Positions 47,581 through 56,926 of a DNA stretch of 64,000 bases are shown here, in pieces. Source of the DNA: Bacteroidales bacterium (GTDB lineage Bacteria > Bacteroidota > Bacteroidia > Bacteroidales > Tenuifilaceae); the NCBI GenBank assembly GCA_020636845.1, contig JACJXD010000003.1, forward strand, positions 62,001-126,000, given 5' to 3'. Made by a program: the position numbers and the translations under genes. A model generated the notes under the pieces. It was given only the letters and a program-made list of their open reading frames with translations. It made no database searches and was not told the DNA's origin. Each line of letters starts with the position of its first letter. Position 1 is the first letter of the stretch.

Positions 47581-48232
47581 CACGAAACTTTTTGGAATAG
47601 AGCTTATCAACTCCAACGATTTTTATACCTTACTCGTGAGGTTTATATTCAACACGGCAATTCTTTGGATTAGCGTAAGATATTTGTACTATGCCAGAAC
47701 TTTCCGAAAAGATTACGTTTTTACGTTTATGCTCTTAGGTGTAGTTGTCTTTTTTATCTGTTACCTATTGTCGAATGTAAAATTACAACTAGGATTTGCA
47801 TTAGGCTTATTTGCCGTATTCGGGATTATCCGGTACCGAACAAATCCTATTCCCATAAAGGAAATGAGCTACCTGTTTTTAGTTATTGCCTTTTCGCTGA
47901 TTAATGCTCTCTCCAACAAAAAGGTTAGCTATGCCGAACTTTTATTTTCAAATCTTGCATTACTTAGTGTAGCCGCCATTATGGAAAAGGGCTTATTTAT
48001 TAAACACGTTTCGCAAAAGGTTATTGTGTTTGAGAGAATAGAACTTATAAAACCTGAAAAAAAGGATGAACTTATTGCAGAATTAAAAAGCAGAACAGGA
48101 CTAAATATTATCAACGTTGATATTGAAAAAGTGGATTTTGTAAAAGATGTTGCATGGATAACCATCCATTACCTTAGCAAACAAACAAACTTTCACTCCG
48201 AAAATGTTAATAACGAAGAATTTAACGAGTAA
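47549..48232 (+). CDS. DUF4956 membrane protein
   Basis: Integral membrane protein of the DUF4956 family, which is found beside VTC-domain proteins; its function is unknown. Hydrophobic helices are visible at residues about 30-48, 57-77, 83-98 and 105-125. The conserved LGFALGLFAVFGIIRYRTNPIPIKEMSYLF loop (split here: ALGLFAVFGIIRYRT, then PIKEMSYLF) is typical. The C-terminal 90 residues are soluble and alpha/beta in pattern. Length is 227. The start overlaps the VTC gene by 32 bases, so translation is likely coupled. The stop abuts the convergent SiaC-like gene without a gap. Confidence 0.87.
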   Translation: MELLTIIQETSTKLFGIELINSNDFYTLLVRFIFNTAILWISVRYLYYARTFRKDYVFTFMLLGVVVFFICYLLSNVKLQLGFALGLFAVFGIIRYRTNPIPIKEMSYLFLVIAFSLINALSNKKVSYAELLFSNLALLSVAAIMEKGLFIKHVSQKVIVFERIELIKPEKKDELIAELKSRTGLNIINVDIEKVDFVKDVAWITIHYLSKQTNFHSENVNNEEFNE

Positions 48233-48613
48233 CTATACTATCTCGACTAATTTAAAGGGAACTTTTACTAATGCCTGTAGATCTTTTCCAAGATTCTTAA
48301 TGGTATCATCGTCCTCTTCGTAATACCAATTTATTACGATATTATGTCCCTGTGAGTAGGATTCATCCAATAACTTCAAAATTGAAAATAGCATTCGATT
48401 CGAATTGCTATTAACATATTCCATTTGGATATTAACTCGTGTTAATTGCTCAGGATTTTTAAGGTAATCTTCCAACCAATTTAACACAGGTTGAAAAAAA
48501 GACGAAGAATCTTCAGGAATAGACCGACCTGATATTTGTAGGAAGCCGGGTTTAAAATCGATTTGTGGTGTTTTACTAGTCCCCTTTATAAATAGTACAT
48601 TTTGCCCACTCAT
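48233..48613 (-). CDS. SiaC-like regulatory protein (DUF1987)
   Basis: Small regulator of the SiaC/DUF1987 family. In Pseudomonas, SiaC is phosphorylated by the kinase SiaB, dephosphorylated by the PP2C phosphatase SiaA and activates a diguanylate cyclase. The N-terminal KGTSKTPQIDFKPG (the phosphorylated Thr is in this TxxTP-like block), FLQISGRSIPEDSSSFFQPVLNWLEDYL and the IVINWYYEEDDDTI block are family hallmarks. Length is 126 residues. No SiaB-like gene is adjacent; a SpoIIE phosphatase lies 4.7 kb away. It is convergent with DUF4956 with no intervening base. Confidence 0.88.
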   Translation of the reverse strand: MSGQNVLFIKGTSKTPQIDFKPGFLQISGRSIPEDSSSFFQPVLNWLEDYLKNPEQLTRVNIQMEYVNSNSNRMLFSILKLLDESYSQGHNIVINWYYEEDDDTIKNLGKDLQALVKVPFKLVEIV

Positions 48614-48702
48614 GTTCTTAGTAATTATTGGGTAAATTTACTTTAAATACGTATTAAATTTGAATTTGTTCAAATTTTAACATAAGAACTAACAGATAAA
48701 AA

Positions 48703-48734
48703 ATTAAGGGTATTCTAAATTGAATACCCTTAAT
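48703..48734 (-). terminator. Intrinsic terminator after the C1 peptidase gene
   Basis: A 13-bp perfect stem, ATTAAGGGTATTC (48703-48715) / GAATACCCTTAAT (48722-48734), with a 6-nt loop. In the minus direction it is followed by T residues (A run at 48697-48703). Confidence 0.82.
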
Positions 48735-48746
48735 AGTTAAGCATCG

Positions 48747-49940
48747 TTATTTAATACCTAACTGTTTAGCAATTTTTTTAGGAACAGCATCTTTATGTAC
48801 CATTATAGAAATGGTCTTGAGCAAAACGTATGGCTTTGAAGCATAAAAATAACCGTCGTACTTAGCATCGGTACCCCAACTATTTTTCACTTTATAGAAA
48901 ACATCACCATTCTGATCCTTAGCCTTACCACAAATTAAAATTCCATGATCGTCGGTTGTTTGGTAATTGTCAAAACCTTGCTGACGCATCTCCGGCGTAA
49001 CAACTACTTCCTTTACAGGTTTCTCAAAAGAGTAAAGAATATTTTCCTTTTCCTTCTGGGAAAGTTGAGTCCAATGCTCTTTATCCGAACCCTCAGTTTC
49101 CTCGTAATTAACATCGGGAACAATAGCAACACCATTCTTCCAACTAAAACCTCTTTCGCTTACATCGCTTGCCCATGCAACAGGATATCCGTTGTCCACT
49201 GCATTGTCAATAATTTCTTCAAAATCGTTCAAAGGCACATTATATACTTCGCTATTTTCCCAGTTATCGGGAATTTCAAGAACAAATTTTTGATAGTAAG
49301 GATGATGTGTAAACGAGGTGATGATAACGTAATCGTCCAAGTTGAGACCAAGCGATTCGAAATACGACTTTGGCGTGTATTCCTTTCCATTGTACTCAAA
49401 TTTCTCAGGAACCTTACCTAAATATGCATCAAGAATACCATTAAATGCGGCTGGCCATACCGGAGTTAACTTGCGATTTGGATTTTCTACAATTGCCTTT
49501 ACAAAAGCAAGAGCAACTGCATCGAGTTCGCCAAGCACAGGTTTATCCTCGCCATAATTTAATCCGCTATATACATCTAATGGAACAATTCCATGCTCCT
49601 TAATCATTTCGAGAACATCGTAAAATATTCCACCCGATCCAAAATTATCGGTACCGTGAAATCTGACGTAACGAATAGACTTATCGGCATAAGCTGTACG
49701 AACAATAAACATTGGGGAAAGGTTAACCTCCGGTTTTCCCATGCGTAAAAGTTCCGATTCCAAAAATGCCGTTCCCGAAAAACTCCAGCACGTTCCCGAA
49801 CGATACTGATTTTTAACCGAAGTAGTTTTAATGTCTTTTAGGGGAGTGAACTGATAGCCTTTTAGGGTATCCTGCGCAAATATATTACCGGAAAAAAGGA
49901 ATATTCCACAAGCCAGCAATACAATAAGATTTTTTTTCAT
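48747..49940 (-). CDS. C1-family cysteine peptidase (bleomycin hydrolase-like)
   Basis: Papain-fold peptidase related to the aminopeptidase C/bleomycin hydrolase branch. A signal peptide (LIVLLACGIFLFSGNIFAQ) indicates export. The catalytic Gln and Cys are in VKNQYRSGTCWSFSG (Cys near residue 52). The His is in TTDDHGILICGKA and the Asn in FYKVKNSWGTDAKYDG near residue 370. The YFASKPYVLLKTISIMV-type C-terminal strand precedes KDAVPKKI. Length is 397, near the family size. It stands alone with a terminator. It probably serves peptide breakdown outside the cytoplasm. Confidence 0.92.
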   Translation of the reverse strand: MKKNLIVLLACGIFLFSGNIFAQDTLKGYQFTPLKDIKTTSVKNQYRSGTCWSFSGTAFLESELLRMGKPEVNLSPMFIVRTAYADKSIRYVRFHGTDNFGSGGIFYDVLEMIKEHGIVPLDVYSGLNYGEDKPVLGELDAVALAFVKAIVENPNRKLTPVWPAAFNGILDAYLGKVPEKFEYNGKEYTPKSYFESLGLNLDDYVIITSFTHHPYYQKFVLEIPDNWENSEVYNVPLNDFEEIIDNAVDNGYPVAWASDVSERGFSWKNGVAIVPDVNYEETEGSDKEHWTQLSQKEKENILYSFEKPVKEVVVTPEMRQQGFDNYQTTDDHGILICGKAKDQNGDVFYKVKNSWGTDAKYDGYFYASKPYVLLKTISIMVHKDAVPKKIAKQLGIK

Positions 49941-50007
49941 AATAAATAATTTTAGGTTGAAACACTATATTGATTATGACTTACAAATACACAAATAGTT
50001 TAACAAA

Positions 50008-53000
50008 CTAGTCGTCTATTGTTAGCGTAACGGTAAACACAGAACCTTCTCCCGACTTACTTTCTGCAAAAATTTTTCCTCCCATTTTCTCGATGAATTC
50101 TTTGCAAAGAATTAATCCTAACCCAGAACCCTTTTCATTTCGGGTTCCTGCATTCACAACTTCCTTGTTAATTGTAAACAATTTATTCAACGTTTCTGCA
50201 TCCATCCCTACACCGTTATCGGAAATACTTAACGAACAAGTTCCATCTGAGACTTTACAACTAATAGCAATTTCTCCGTTGTCGCGAGTAAACTTTACCG
50301 CATTCGAAAGCAAATTTCGGAGAATTGTATTAAGCATGTTTTCGTCGGCAATAACAAAGACATCGTCGGGAATGGCATTAATAAGAGTTATGCTTTTCTC
50401 CAACAACTTTGGACGAATAAGTTCGGCATTTTGATTAACAATCGATTTTAAATCGATGGAAATAGGCCTATACTGAATACTTCCCATTTGGCTTTTAGAC
50501 CAATCCAAAAGATTCTCAAGAAGATTATAAGTATTATGTGCTAACCTATTCAACTCCTTAATAAAAAGAAATATGTTTTCCCTATCGAAAGGCTTATCGG
50601 AATTCAGCAAAAAATTTGTAGAGTTAACCAACGTGCTAATAGGATTTCGCAGGTCGTGAGCAATAATTCGGAAAAATTTATTTTTTGTAGCATTGCTTTC
50701 TTCTAATTGTAACTTCTGACGTTCTATCTCATACTTCTGGGTTTCCAACTCCTCGTTCTTAGCTAAAATCCAATCGTTTGCGTCTTTTAGATGCTCAGCC
50801 TGAACCAAGATTTCTTCCTTCTGAATTAAAATTTCCTGTGTACGTTCCTTAACAAGCTTCTCCAAGTTATTCTTTTCTGCAATTAACTTATATGTATATA
50901 GTTTAATTACTCCTAATATAAATAACCCTGCAATAAGCACAATACCAATATAAGCCCATACTGTGCGATACCATGGAGGTAAAACAGTAAAGGCAAACTC
51001 CGCAGGTTTTCCTTCTAATTTGTATAGGTTGCGAGCCTTAACCTTAAAAACATAATTGCCTTCATGCAAATTTGTATATTCCTTTTTCGTTTCCGTTGTC
51101 CAAGGCGACCAATCGGAATCATAACCTTCTAACTTATAGGAATATTCATTTTGTGATTCGCCCTCGTAGTATGGCCATGAATATATAAATACTAAAGAAT
51201 TTTGGTTGTAACCAAATTCCAACCCCATATTTACACTAGACGTAGGGTTTAAACGTATATCTTCGACATCTTTTTCAGAATTAACGGTAAAATTTGTACC
51301 CTGAAAAATTATTGAATCGGAACTAAGAACTTGCCGAATAAGCACCGACGGCAAATTAAAATAATCTCGCTTTACCTGTTTATACCGAAATATTCCTTTT
51401 TCGGTACTAAACCACATTAAACTGTCATCGTTATCCGTAATGTATAGCTCAGTTAAAATTTCTTTAGCTACTCTATAAAACCAAAGAGAATCGACATAAG
51501 CACTCGACTTTGAAATGTCCGGTACCTTTAACTCTTTGAATTTATTTGTTGAATAATCGAAAGTATAGGCGCTATTCAACGAATAAAAACGTGTGGGGTT
51601 ATAAATATCTACTATGTCTATTACTTTTGAATTTAACCCATAAGACGTATCGCAAACCTCAACCTTAGCATTTTCCTCGCTTAACGGATTTGTAATACGC
51701 AACAGACCTCCATACCTAACCCTAGCCCATAATGTACCATTAAAATCTTCGCCAATCTTAATAATATTCCTATATGTTGGAAAATTCAACTGTTTTCTGC
51801 TCCAAGAACCGTTGGAATATTCAAAGGCAGCGATTCCTTCTTCAGCTCCAACCCACAAAATATTAGGACTTACCTTACTTTGTGCAATACAGTATGTTAC
51901 TTCTAAAGGTGAAATTTTTTTAGCATTATCGCCCTCTATTTCAAAAACCCCCATACGGGTTACCACCAAAAGTTTACTATCCTGAGATTTTGGTAAACCT
52001 TGAAAAAGTTCTCCAGTCCTATCGGAACCTGTTAAATCGAAATATTTAAACGCCCAAGCCTGTTCAAAATTACCATTTACCTTTTTAAACATATCGGGCA
52101 TAAAAGTTTCCTGCTCACGATTCTTTATGTAAAATACATCCGACCCTGTTGCAACGTAAAAGTAATCGCCTCTCCGAGCAACATCGGTCAATACACCACT
52201 AATCCCCATTTCGTCGTTCCAATAGCGCAGTGGCGATTTAAACTCAATTCTACAAATACCATTATCCAAGGCAAGCCACAACGCCTGCCCCCTTTGTAAA
52301 TACAAGTAGTTTGTAGGGCTGTTTATTCCTTTTGTGTGATAATCAATTACATCAACAACATTCCAATTTTCGTCAAGCACCAGTATATCCGAGTTGATTG
52401 TGGAAAGCGCCAACAATCCATCGCCTAGGTTAATTCCATGGTAAAACGAATTATCAACAAAATATTTATTAACTGTCCTTGCCTTCGGATTAGAACTTTT
52501 TGAAATAGGGCTAACATTTCCTGTAACTGGATTATACAAATAAAGGCCATGGCCTCTTGTACATATTAGCCACTTATCCTGAAAAAGTAGAATACTATGA
52601 ACTTTTAAATCCTTAAAAAAATCACCTCCTTTTATCAACGAGAATCCATCAACAACAGAAAAATGCAGTAACCCTCTCCCCATTTCCTGAACAATATATT
52701 TACCGGTTACTTTAAACCCTAAATAGTAAATACCATGGCTTCCAGTCCAAGCATCTATTTTCCCCTTAGCATACCGAAAAACATACTTATCGGTCTGGAA
52801 AAAGACGGTATCGCCAAATGTTGTAACTTCCCATACCTGTTCAAAATTTCGACATGAAGAATCTACCTTACCCAACAACGATTCATAAACAAGTTCGCCC
52901 TGTTTATTCGGAGTTAAATATCCAAAGTCGTTATACCCACCAACAAATACATTTCCATTTACGTCAACGCCCAAACTACGAACGGTAGAATTATTCTGCA

Positions 53001-53235
53001 ACCGAATTAATCGCCAAAAATGCCCATCGTATTCAAGAACTCCTACGCCATTCCCAAAATACATTACGCCACGGTTATCCTGTACTATACTCCAATTTTG
53101 TGTGGCAGCTCTATATTCGTTCGACGAGTAATAACGAGAAAGCATTAATCCTCGCTCCTGCGCACCTATTGGACATGCAAGTGTAGTTATTGAAAACGCT
53201 AAAATGAATAGAAAATTTAACAACGAGCGGTTCAT
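50008..53235 (-). CDS. Beta-propeller/Y_Y_Y sensor histidine kinase
   Basis: One-component-like membrane sensor kinase in the style of Bacteroidota hybrid regulators, but without a receiver or AraC domain. A signal peptide is at residues 1-24. Two-component propeller repeats cover about 40-640 (NWSIVQDNRGVMYFGNGVGVLEYDG opens the first, DVNGNVFVGGYNDFGYL follows). A Y_Y_Y domain is at about 690-750 (EYSYKLEGYDSDWSPW, YTNLHEGNYVFKVKARN). A membrane helix is at about 762-782, then a long coiled coil to 845. HisKA has FRIIAHDLRNPISTLVNS (His about 856). HATPase_c shows LLSNAVKFTRDNGEI, SISDNGVGMDAET and GSGLGLILCKEF. Length is 1075. It is downstream of a LytTR regulator by 15 bases. Confidence 0.92.
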   Translation of the reverse strand: MNRSLLNFLFILAFSITTLACPIGAQERGLMLSRYYSSNEYRAATQNWSIVQDNRGVMYFGNGVGVLEYDGHFWRLIRLQNNSTVRSLGVDVNGNVFVGGYNDFGYLTPNKQGELVYESLLGKVDSSCRNFEQVWEVTTFGDTVFFQTDKYVFRYAKGKIDAWTGSHGIYYLGFKVTGKYIVQEMGRGLLHFSVVDGFSLIKGGDFFKDLKVHSILLFQDKWLICTRGHGLYLYNPVTGNVSPISKSSNPKARTVNKYFVDNSFYHGINLGDGLLALSTINSDILVLDENWNVVDVIDYHTKGINSPTNYLYLQRGQALWLALDNGICRIEFKSPLRYWNDEMGISGVLTDVARRGDYFYVATGSDVFYIKNREQETFMPDMFKKVNGNFEQAWAFKYFDLTGSDRTGELFQGLPKSQDSKLLVVTRMGVFEIEGDNAKKISPLEVTYCIAQSKVSPNILWVGAEEGIAAFEYSNGSWSRKQLNFPTYRNIIKIGEDFNGTLWARVRYGGLLRITNPLSEENAKVEVCDTSYGLNSKVIDIVDIYNPTRFYSLNSAYTFDYSTNKFKELKVPDISKSSAYVDSLWFYRVAKEILTELYITDNDDSLMWFSTEKGIFRYKQVKRDYFNLPSVLIRQVLSSDSIIFQGTNFTVNSEKDVEDIRLNPTSSVNMGLEFGYNQNSLVFIYSWPYYEGESQNEYSYKLEGYDSDWSPWTTETKKEYTNLHEGNYVFKVKARNLYKLEGKPAEFAFTVLPPWYRTVWAYIGIVLIAGLFILGVIKLYTYKLIAEKNNLEKLVKERTQEILIQKEEILVQAEHLKDANDWILAKNEELETQKYEIERQKLQLEESNATKNKFFRIIAHDLRNPISTLVNSTNFLLNSDKPFDRENIFLFIKELNRLAHNTYNLLENLLDWSKSQMGSIQYRPISIDLKSIVNQNAELIRPKLLEKSITLINAIPDDVFVIADENMLNTILRNLLSNAVKFTRDNGEIAISCKVSDGTCSLSISDNGVGMDAETLNKLFTINKEVVNAGTRNEKGSGLGLILCKEFIEKMGGKIFAESKSGEGSVFTVTLTIDD

Positions 53236-53250
53236 TATACAAAAAATAAA

Positions 53251-53958
53251 TTACTCAAACGAATAGCCTAAACGACGAACAGCATTCTCTTTATAAAGCC
53301 TTCCTATCGGGATTTCAACCTCCCCAACCTCAACGGAAGCCAACGAAAAAGCATCAATGTGTTTTTTGGCCACAATAAACGACCGATGTACACGAACAAA
53401 CTCGTTAGGATTCAACAACTCCTCAAAGTTGCTCAAGCTCTGCTTTGTTACCACCGTTTTACTCGTAGTAACCACTTTTACATAATCTTTAATGCTCTCT
53501 ATGTAAAGTATTTCATCAATTTTTACGCGAACATTCTTTTTATTCTCACGCAAAAATATGTAATCGGTTTCGGCAGCTAGCATACTTTTCAAATTCTTCA
53601 AGTTGGAAGCCTCAAATATCTTATTAACAGCCTTTACCAGCCTTTCAAAAGTTAATGGCTTCAATACATAATCCACAACGCTTAACTCGTAACCCTCGAT
53701 TGCATAATCGCGATTTGCCGATATAATAACAACCAAAGGAGGATTTTGCAAACACTTAACAAATTCAATACCCGTTAAATTTGGCATCTCGATATCGAGA
53801 AACATAAAATCGATTGGATGTTCTTGCAAATACTCAAATACAGGAACTGCACTATTAAATGTTTCAACAACTTCGATGCCGGGAATTCTTTCCAAATAGC
53901 CCTGCAAAACACTTATAGCCAAGGGCTCGTCATCGATAATAATACAGTTTAATTTCAT
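53251..53958 (-). CDS. LytTR-family response regulator
   Basis: Two-domain DNA-binding response regulator. The receiver domain covers residues 1-120 with CIIIDDEPLAISVLQGYL (acidic pair) and FMFLDIEMPNLTGIEF (phospho-Asp near 55). Then come the conserved Ser/Thr and Lys (VVIISANRDYAIE, DYVLKPLTFERL). The LytTR domain covers about 140-235 (FLRENKKNVRVKIDEILYIESIKDYVKV, EFVRVHRSFIVAKKHIDAF). The ATG at 53958 is used; an upstream codon at 54000 adds an unconserved leader. It is first in a two-gene minus-strand operon with the sensor kinase, which suggests they form a pair, although the kinase also could act on others. Confidence 0.92.
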   Translation of the reverse strand: MKLNCIIIDDEPLAISVLQGYLERIPGIEVVETFNSAVPVFEYLQEHPIDFMFLDIEMPNLTGIEFVKCLQNPPLVVIISANRDYAIEGYELSVVDYVLKPLTFERLVKAVNKIFEASNLKNLKSMLAAETDYIFLRENKKNVRVKIDEILYIESIKDYVKVVTTSKTVVTKQSLSNFEELLNPNEFVRVHRSFIVAKKHIDAFSLASVEVGEVEIPIGRLYKENAVRRLGYSFE

Positions 53959-54000
53959 TGTTTGGATTGAAATAACAGATTTTATGAAAACCGTGGGCAA

Positions 54001-54251
54001 TTTAATAATTTTTTACCTTTTATACACGTTATTAACACCGCACTTCGTTTTATTTACTTATGTTTTACTACAAACATCTCCCAACTTCTCCATTACTCGA
54101 AATAGGTATCTCTGTCCTTATATCGTTTTAAAGACAACAAAAAAATATTAAAGCAAATTTAAAATTGGCTATAGAATGTGAACAATTACTAGCAATAGCT
54201 GTTAAATGAACATTACATGAAATCAACTATTTATATTAACAATTACATATT
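54001..54251. other. Divergent promoter region between the LytTR regulator and OsmC gene
   Basis: About 250 AT-rich bases between genes reading away from each other, so it must hold both promoters. No clear TANNTTTG pair or regulator palindrome was seen. Confidence 0.4.
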
Positions 54252-54647
54252 ATGGAATTTGAAGTAACATTTCAAGGGAAAAAACAGGTTATTGCTCATA
54301 TAGGAGAGCACGACATTTTAACAGATCAACCAGTATATGGAGGTGGCGATAATCAAGGACCAGCCCCATTTTCACTTTTTTTGGCATCAATAGGTACTTG
54401 TGCCGGAATTTACGTTAAATCGTTTTGCGACCAACGTGGAATTCCTACCGACAAAATAAAAATTGTACAAAAACATGAGTTTAATCAACTAACTCACATG
54501 ATTGAAAAACTTGAATTGGAAATTCAACTTCCTCCAAGTTTTCCCGAAAAGTATAAAGATGCCGTAATTAAGGCAGCGGATCAGTGTGCCGTAAAAAAAC
54601 ACTTACAAAATCCACCACAAATGAGCGTAACCAGCAAAATGGTATAA
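54252..54647 (+). CDS. OsmC family protein
   Basis: Small dimeric protein of the OsmC/Ohr superfamily, whose members reduce organic peroxides or disulfides by a cysteine pair. Candidate redox cysteines are in ASIGTCAGIYVKSFCDQRG (Cys near residue 53; a second 11 residues on) and AADQCAVKKHL (near 113). The substrate loop YGGGDNQGPAPFSLFLASIG is typical of the YhfA/OsmC branch rather than Ohr. The length of 131 residues fits. It lies between two minus-strand operons and ends at a shared bidirectional terminator. The precise substrate cannot be set from sequence. Confidence 0.86.
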   Translation: MEFEVTFQGKKQVIAHIGEHDILTDQPVYGGGDNQGPAPFSLFLASIGTCAGIYVKSFCDQRGIPTDKIKIVQKHEFNQLTHMIEKLELEIQLPPSFPEKYKDAVIKAADQCAVKKHLQNPPQMSVTSKMV

Positions 54648-54652
54648 ACAAA

Positions 54653-54684
54653 AAAGGCTGCCGGAACTGACAGCCTTTCTTTCT
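54653..54684. terminator. Bidirectional terminator between osmC and the S46 gene
   Basis: AAAGGCTG (54653-54660) pairs with CAGCCTTT (54671-54678), with a T-rich tail on the plus side and an A run on the other. It serves both convergent genes. Confidence 0.8.
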
Positions 54685-54695
54685 TACTAAAAACA

Positions 54696-56888
54696 TTATT
54701 GAATTTCTAACTCGTTCATTATATGCTGTGCATTGGCAAACTTGTCCACAACAAACAGCACATAGCGTATATCGGCAACAATTGTGCGCTGCATTTTGGG
54801 TTCGTACATAAAATCACACGCCATTGCCTCGGAATTGCCGTCAAAGGCAAGCCCTATTAACTCTCCTTCGGCATTTAGCACCGGGCTTCCCGAATTTCCA
54901 CCAGTTATGTCGTTATCTGTTAGGAAACAAACCGGCATCACACCATCCTTGCCATATCGTCCATAATCCTTATTTCTCCACAACTCTTTCAACTTTTGAG
55001 GAACAATAAAAACATCCTCGTTAGGATTTTCTTTATCCATAACACCATCAAGCGTTGTAAACGGTTTATAGTATAAACCATCGGCAGGCTTATATCCAAC
55101 TACCTTACCATACGTAAGCCGCATAGTTGAATTGGCATCCGGGTAAAGCAATTTTCCCGAATTCATTTCCATTATTCCCTTAGTATATAACTGCATAGCC
55201 CTGTTGAAATCGGCCTGCGATTTTGCCATTATCGGATATATTGAGTCCCAAACACCCCTATAGTTATGGTATAGAATAAACAAAGGATCTTTTAACAGCG
55301 AATCCATATATGGATATTTAACCAACTTCGACAGGTTTTCCGATGAAGTAAAATACGACCGTTTATAAAAACCTTCGATATAGTAAGGATATAACTCATT
55401 AATTTTATCCACCTTCTTTATTGCATTCAACAAGCCCATATTCGATAAACTTCCGGTATTCTCCAAAAAGTTGCCAAATGCGGTTATGTACAACTTCATA
55501 TCGGTATCGTAATGGTAATTTTTAAAAACATCGGGAATATGAGGCTTTAATTCCCGAGCAGCCTTACGAATATGATCGGTTTTCCAGAACTCAAACTTTC
55601 CGTAAGGTTTACCTTGCATATAAATTGCGCTAAGCAAATCGGTTGCTGCATCAAGATGCTTATAAACATCTACCGGAAAAAAGGACATTGCCGACATGGA
55701 ATTCTCCACTGCTTCCCATTTATTAGCAGTGGCTACATCGAAATAACCTTTAGCAACCGGTATTGCCGATATATACCGGCTCCGCTGCGACGGATTTTGA
55801 TTTACCCAACTACGCAGGCTATCTTCCCTCTCCTTTAACCGTTCCACTACATTAAAGCGAGACATCGACTCTGCCTGCCAAACATCCTTTTGGTAAAAGT
55901 TTACCAGATAATCGTGCTTTTCGGTATAGTCAACCTTTGCTTTAGGGTCATTATCGCGGGCTTCCTTAATAATATTAATAAACCGTCCCCAAACGTTACG
56001 TTTATAATCTGCCACAACATCACGGTTATACTGAGCCTCGTATGAAGTTGCATACCTGAATGTTCGCCCGGGATACCCGATAATCATTGCAAAATCGCCT
56101 TCGTTAACACCATCAAGGCTTATTTTTAAAAACTTTTTCGACTTATATGGAATATTACGGGTACTGTATGGTGCCGGTTTTCCATCGGGACCGGTATAAA
56201 TTCGAAAGATGCAAAAATCGCCCGTATGCCTTGGCCAATGCCAATTATCGACATCTCCTCCAAAATTACCGATAGAAGTAGGCGGAACACCAACTAACCT
56301 AACATCGAGGTAACGTTCGTAAGTAAATTTAAAAAACTGATTATAGTTGAAAAACGGACGAACAACAGTATATAATCCAGTCTTAACATTATTTTCCTCC
56401 TGAATTTTATCCATCACCTCGTTTATGCGGTTGAAATACGCCTCGTTATCGAATCCGGAAGCAACCGAATCGAACACTTGTGAAGTAATATCCTCTACCC
56501 CTACCAAAATCAAGGCAGTTTTACCTTCAACAGGCAATTCCTCGCTAAGCGAACCTGCCCAGTACCCATTCTCTAACAGGTTATTCGAAACCGTGCTAAG
56601 CGATTGAACAGCATCAACTCCACAATGGTGATTTGTAAAAAACATTCCCTTTGCCGAAACCAACTCAGCCGTACAACTACCATCGTCGAACTGCACAATT
56701 GCATCCTTTAAACTGGAGTGGTTAATGCTGTAAATATCCTCTGCGGTTAACTTTAAACCCAGAGTTTGCATGGCGTTAATGTTTTTACTAACCAAATTAA
56801 TCATCCACATCCCCTCATCGGCAATAGAATTCCCGGCCAGTAAAAACAGGAATATTCCTAAAATTAAACTAACAAGTTTTCGATTCAT
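54696..56888 (-). CDS. S46 family dipeptidyl-peptidase (DPP7-like)
   Basis: Exported chymotrypsin-like dipeptidyl-peptidase that clips dipeptides from oligopeptides at the cell surface or in the periplasm. The signal segment is at residues 1-23. The triad is visible as FFTNHHCGVDAVQS (His near 88), GDVDNWHWPRHTGDFCIFRIY (Asp near 223) and GGNSGSPVLNAEGELIG (Ser near 648). The LAFDGN segment after the Ser has Gly where DPP11 has Arg, which by family knowledge suggests DPP7-type preference for non-acidic residues. Length is 730, as expected. Gene order on the minus strand is tmk, DoxX-like gene, S46 gene, with 38 bases between the last two. Confidence 0.94.
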   Translation of the reverse strand: MNRKLVSLILGIFLFLLAGNSIADEGMWMINLVSKNINAMQTLGLKLTAEDIYSINHSSLKDAIVQFDDGSCTAELVSAKGMFFTNHHCGVDAVQSLSTVSNNLLENGYWAGSLSEELPVEGKTALILVGVEDITSQVFDSVASGFDNEAYFNRINEVMDKIQEENNVKTGLYTVVRPFFNYNQFFKFTYERYLDVRLVGVPPTSIGNFGGDVDNWHWPRHTGDFCIFRIYTGPDGKPAPYSTRNIPYKSKKFLKISLDGVNEGDFAMIIGYPGRTFRYATSYEAQYNRDVVADYKRNVWGRFINIIKEARDNDPKAKVDYTEKHDYLVNFYQKDVWQAESMSRFNVVERLKEREDSLRSWVNQNPSQRSRYISAIPVAKGYFDVATANKWEAVENSMSAMSFFPVDVYKHLDAATDLLSAIYMQGKPYGKFEFWKTDHIRKAARELKPHIPDVFKNYHYDTDMKLYITAFGNFLENTGSLSNMGLLNAIKKVDKINELYPYYIEGFYKRSYFTSSENLSKLVKYPYMDSLLKDPLFILYHNYRGVWDSIYPIMAKSQADFNRAMQLYTKGIMEMNSGKLLYPDANSTMRLTYGKVVGYKPADGLYYKPFTTLDGVMDKENPNEDVFIVPQKLKELWRNKDYGRYGKDGVMPVCFLTDNDITGGNSGSPVLNAEGELIGLAFDGNSEAMACDFMYEPKMQRTIVADIRYVLFVVDKFANAQHIMNELEIQ

Positions 56889-56926
56889 ACTTAATCATTT
56901 AAAAATATCAAACTTAATTATTGAAT

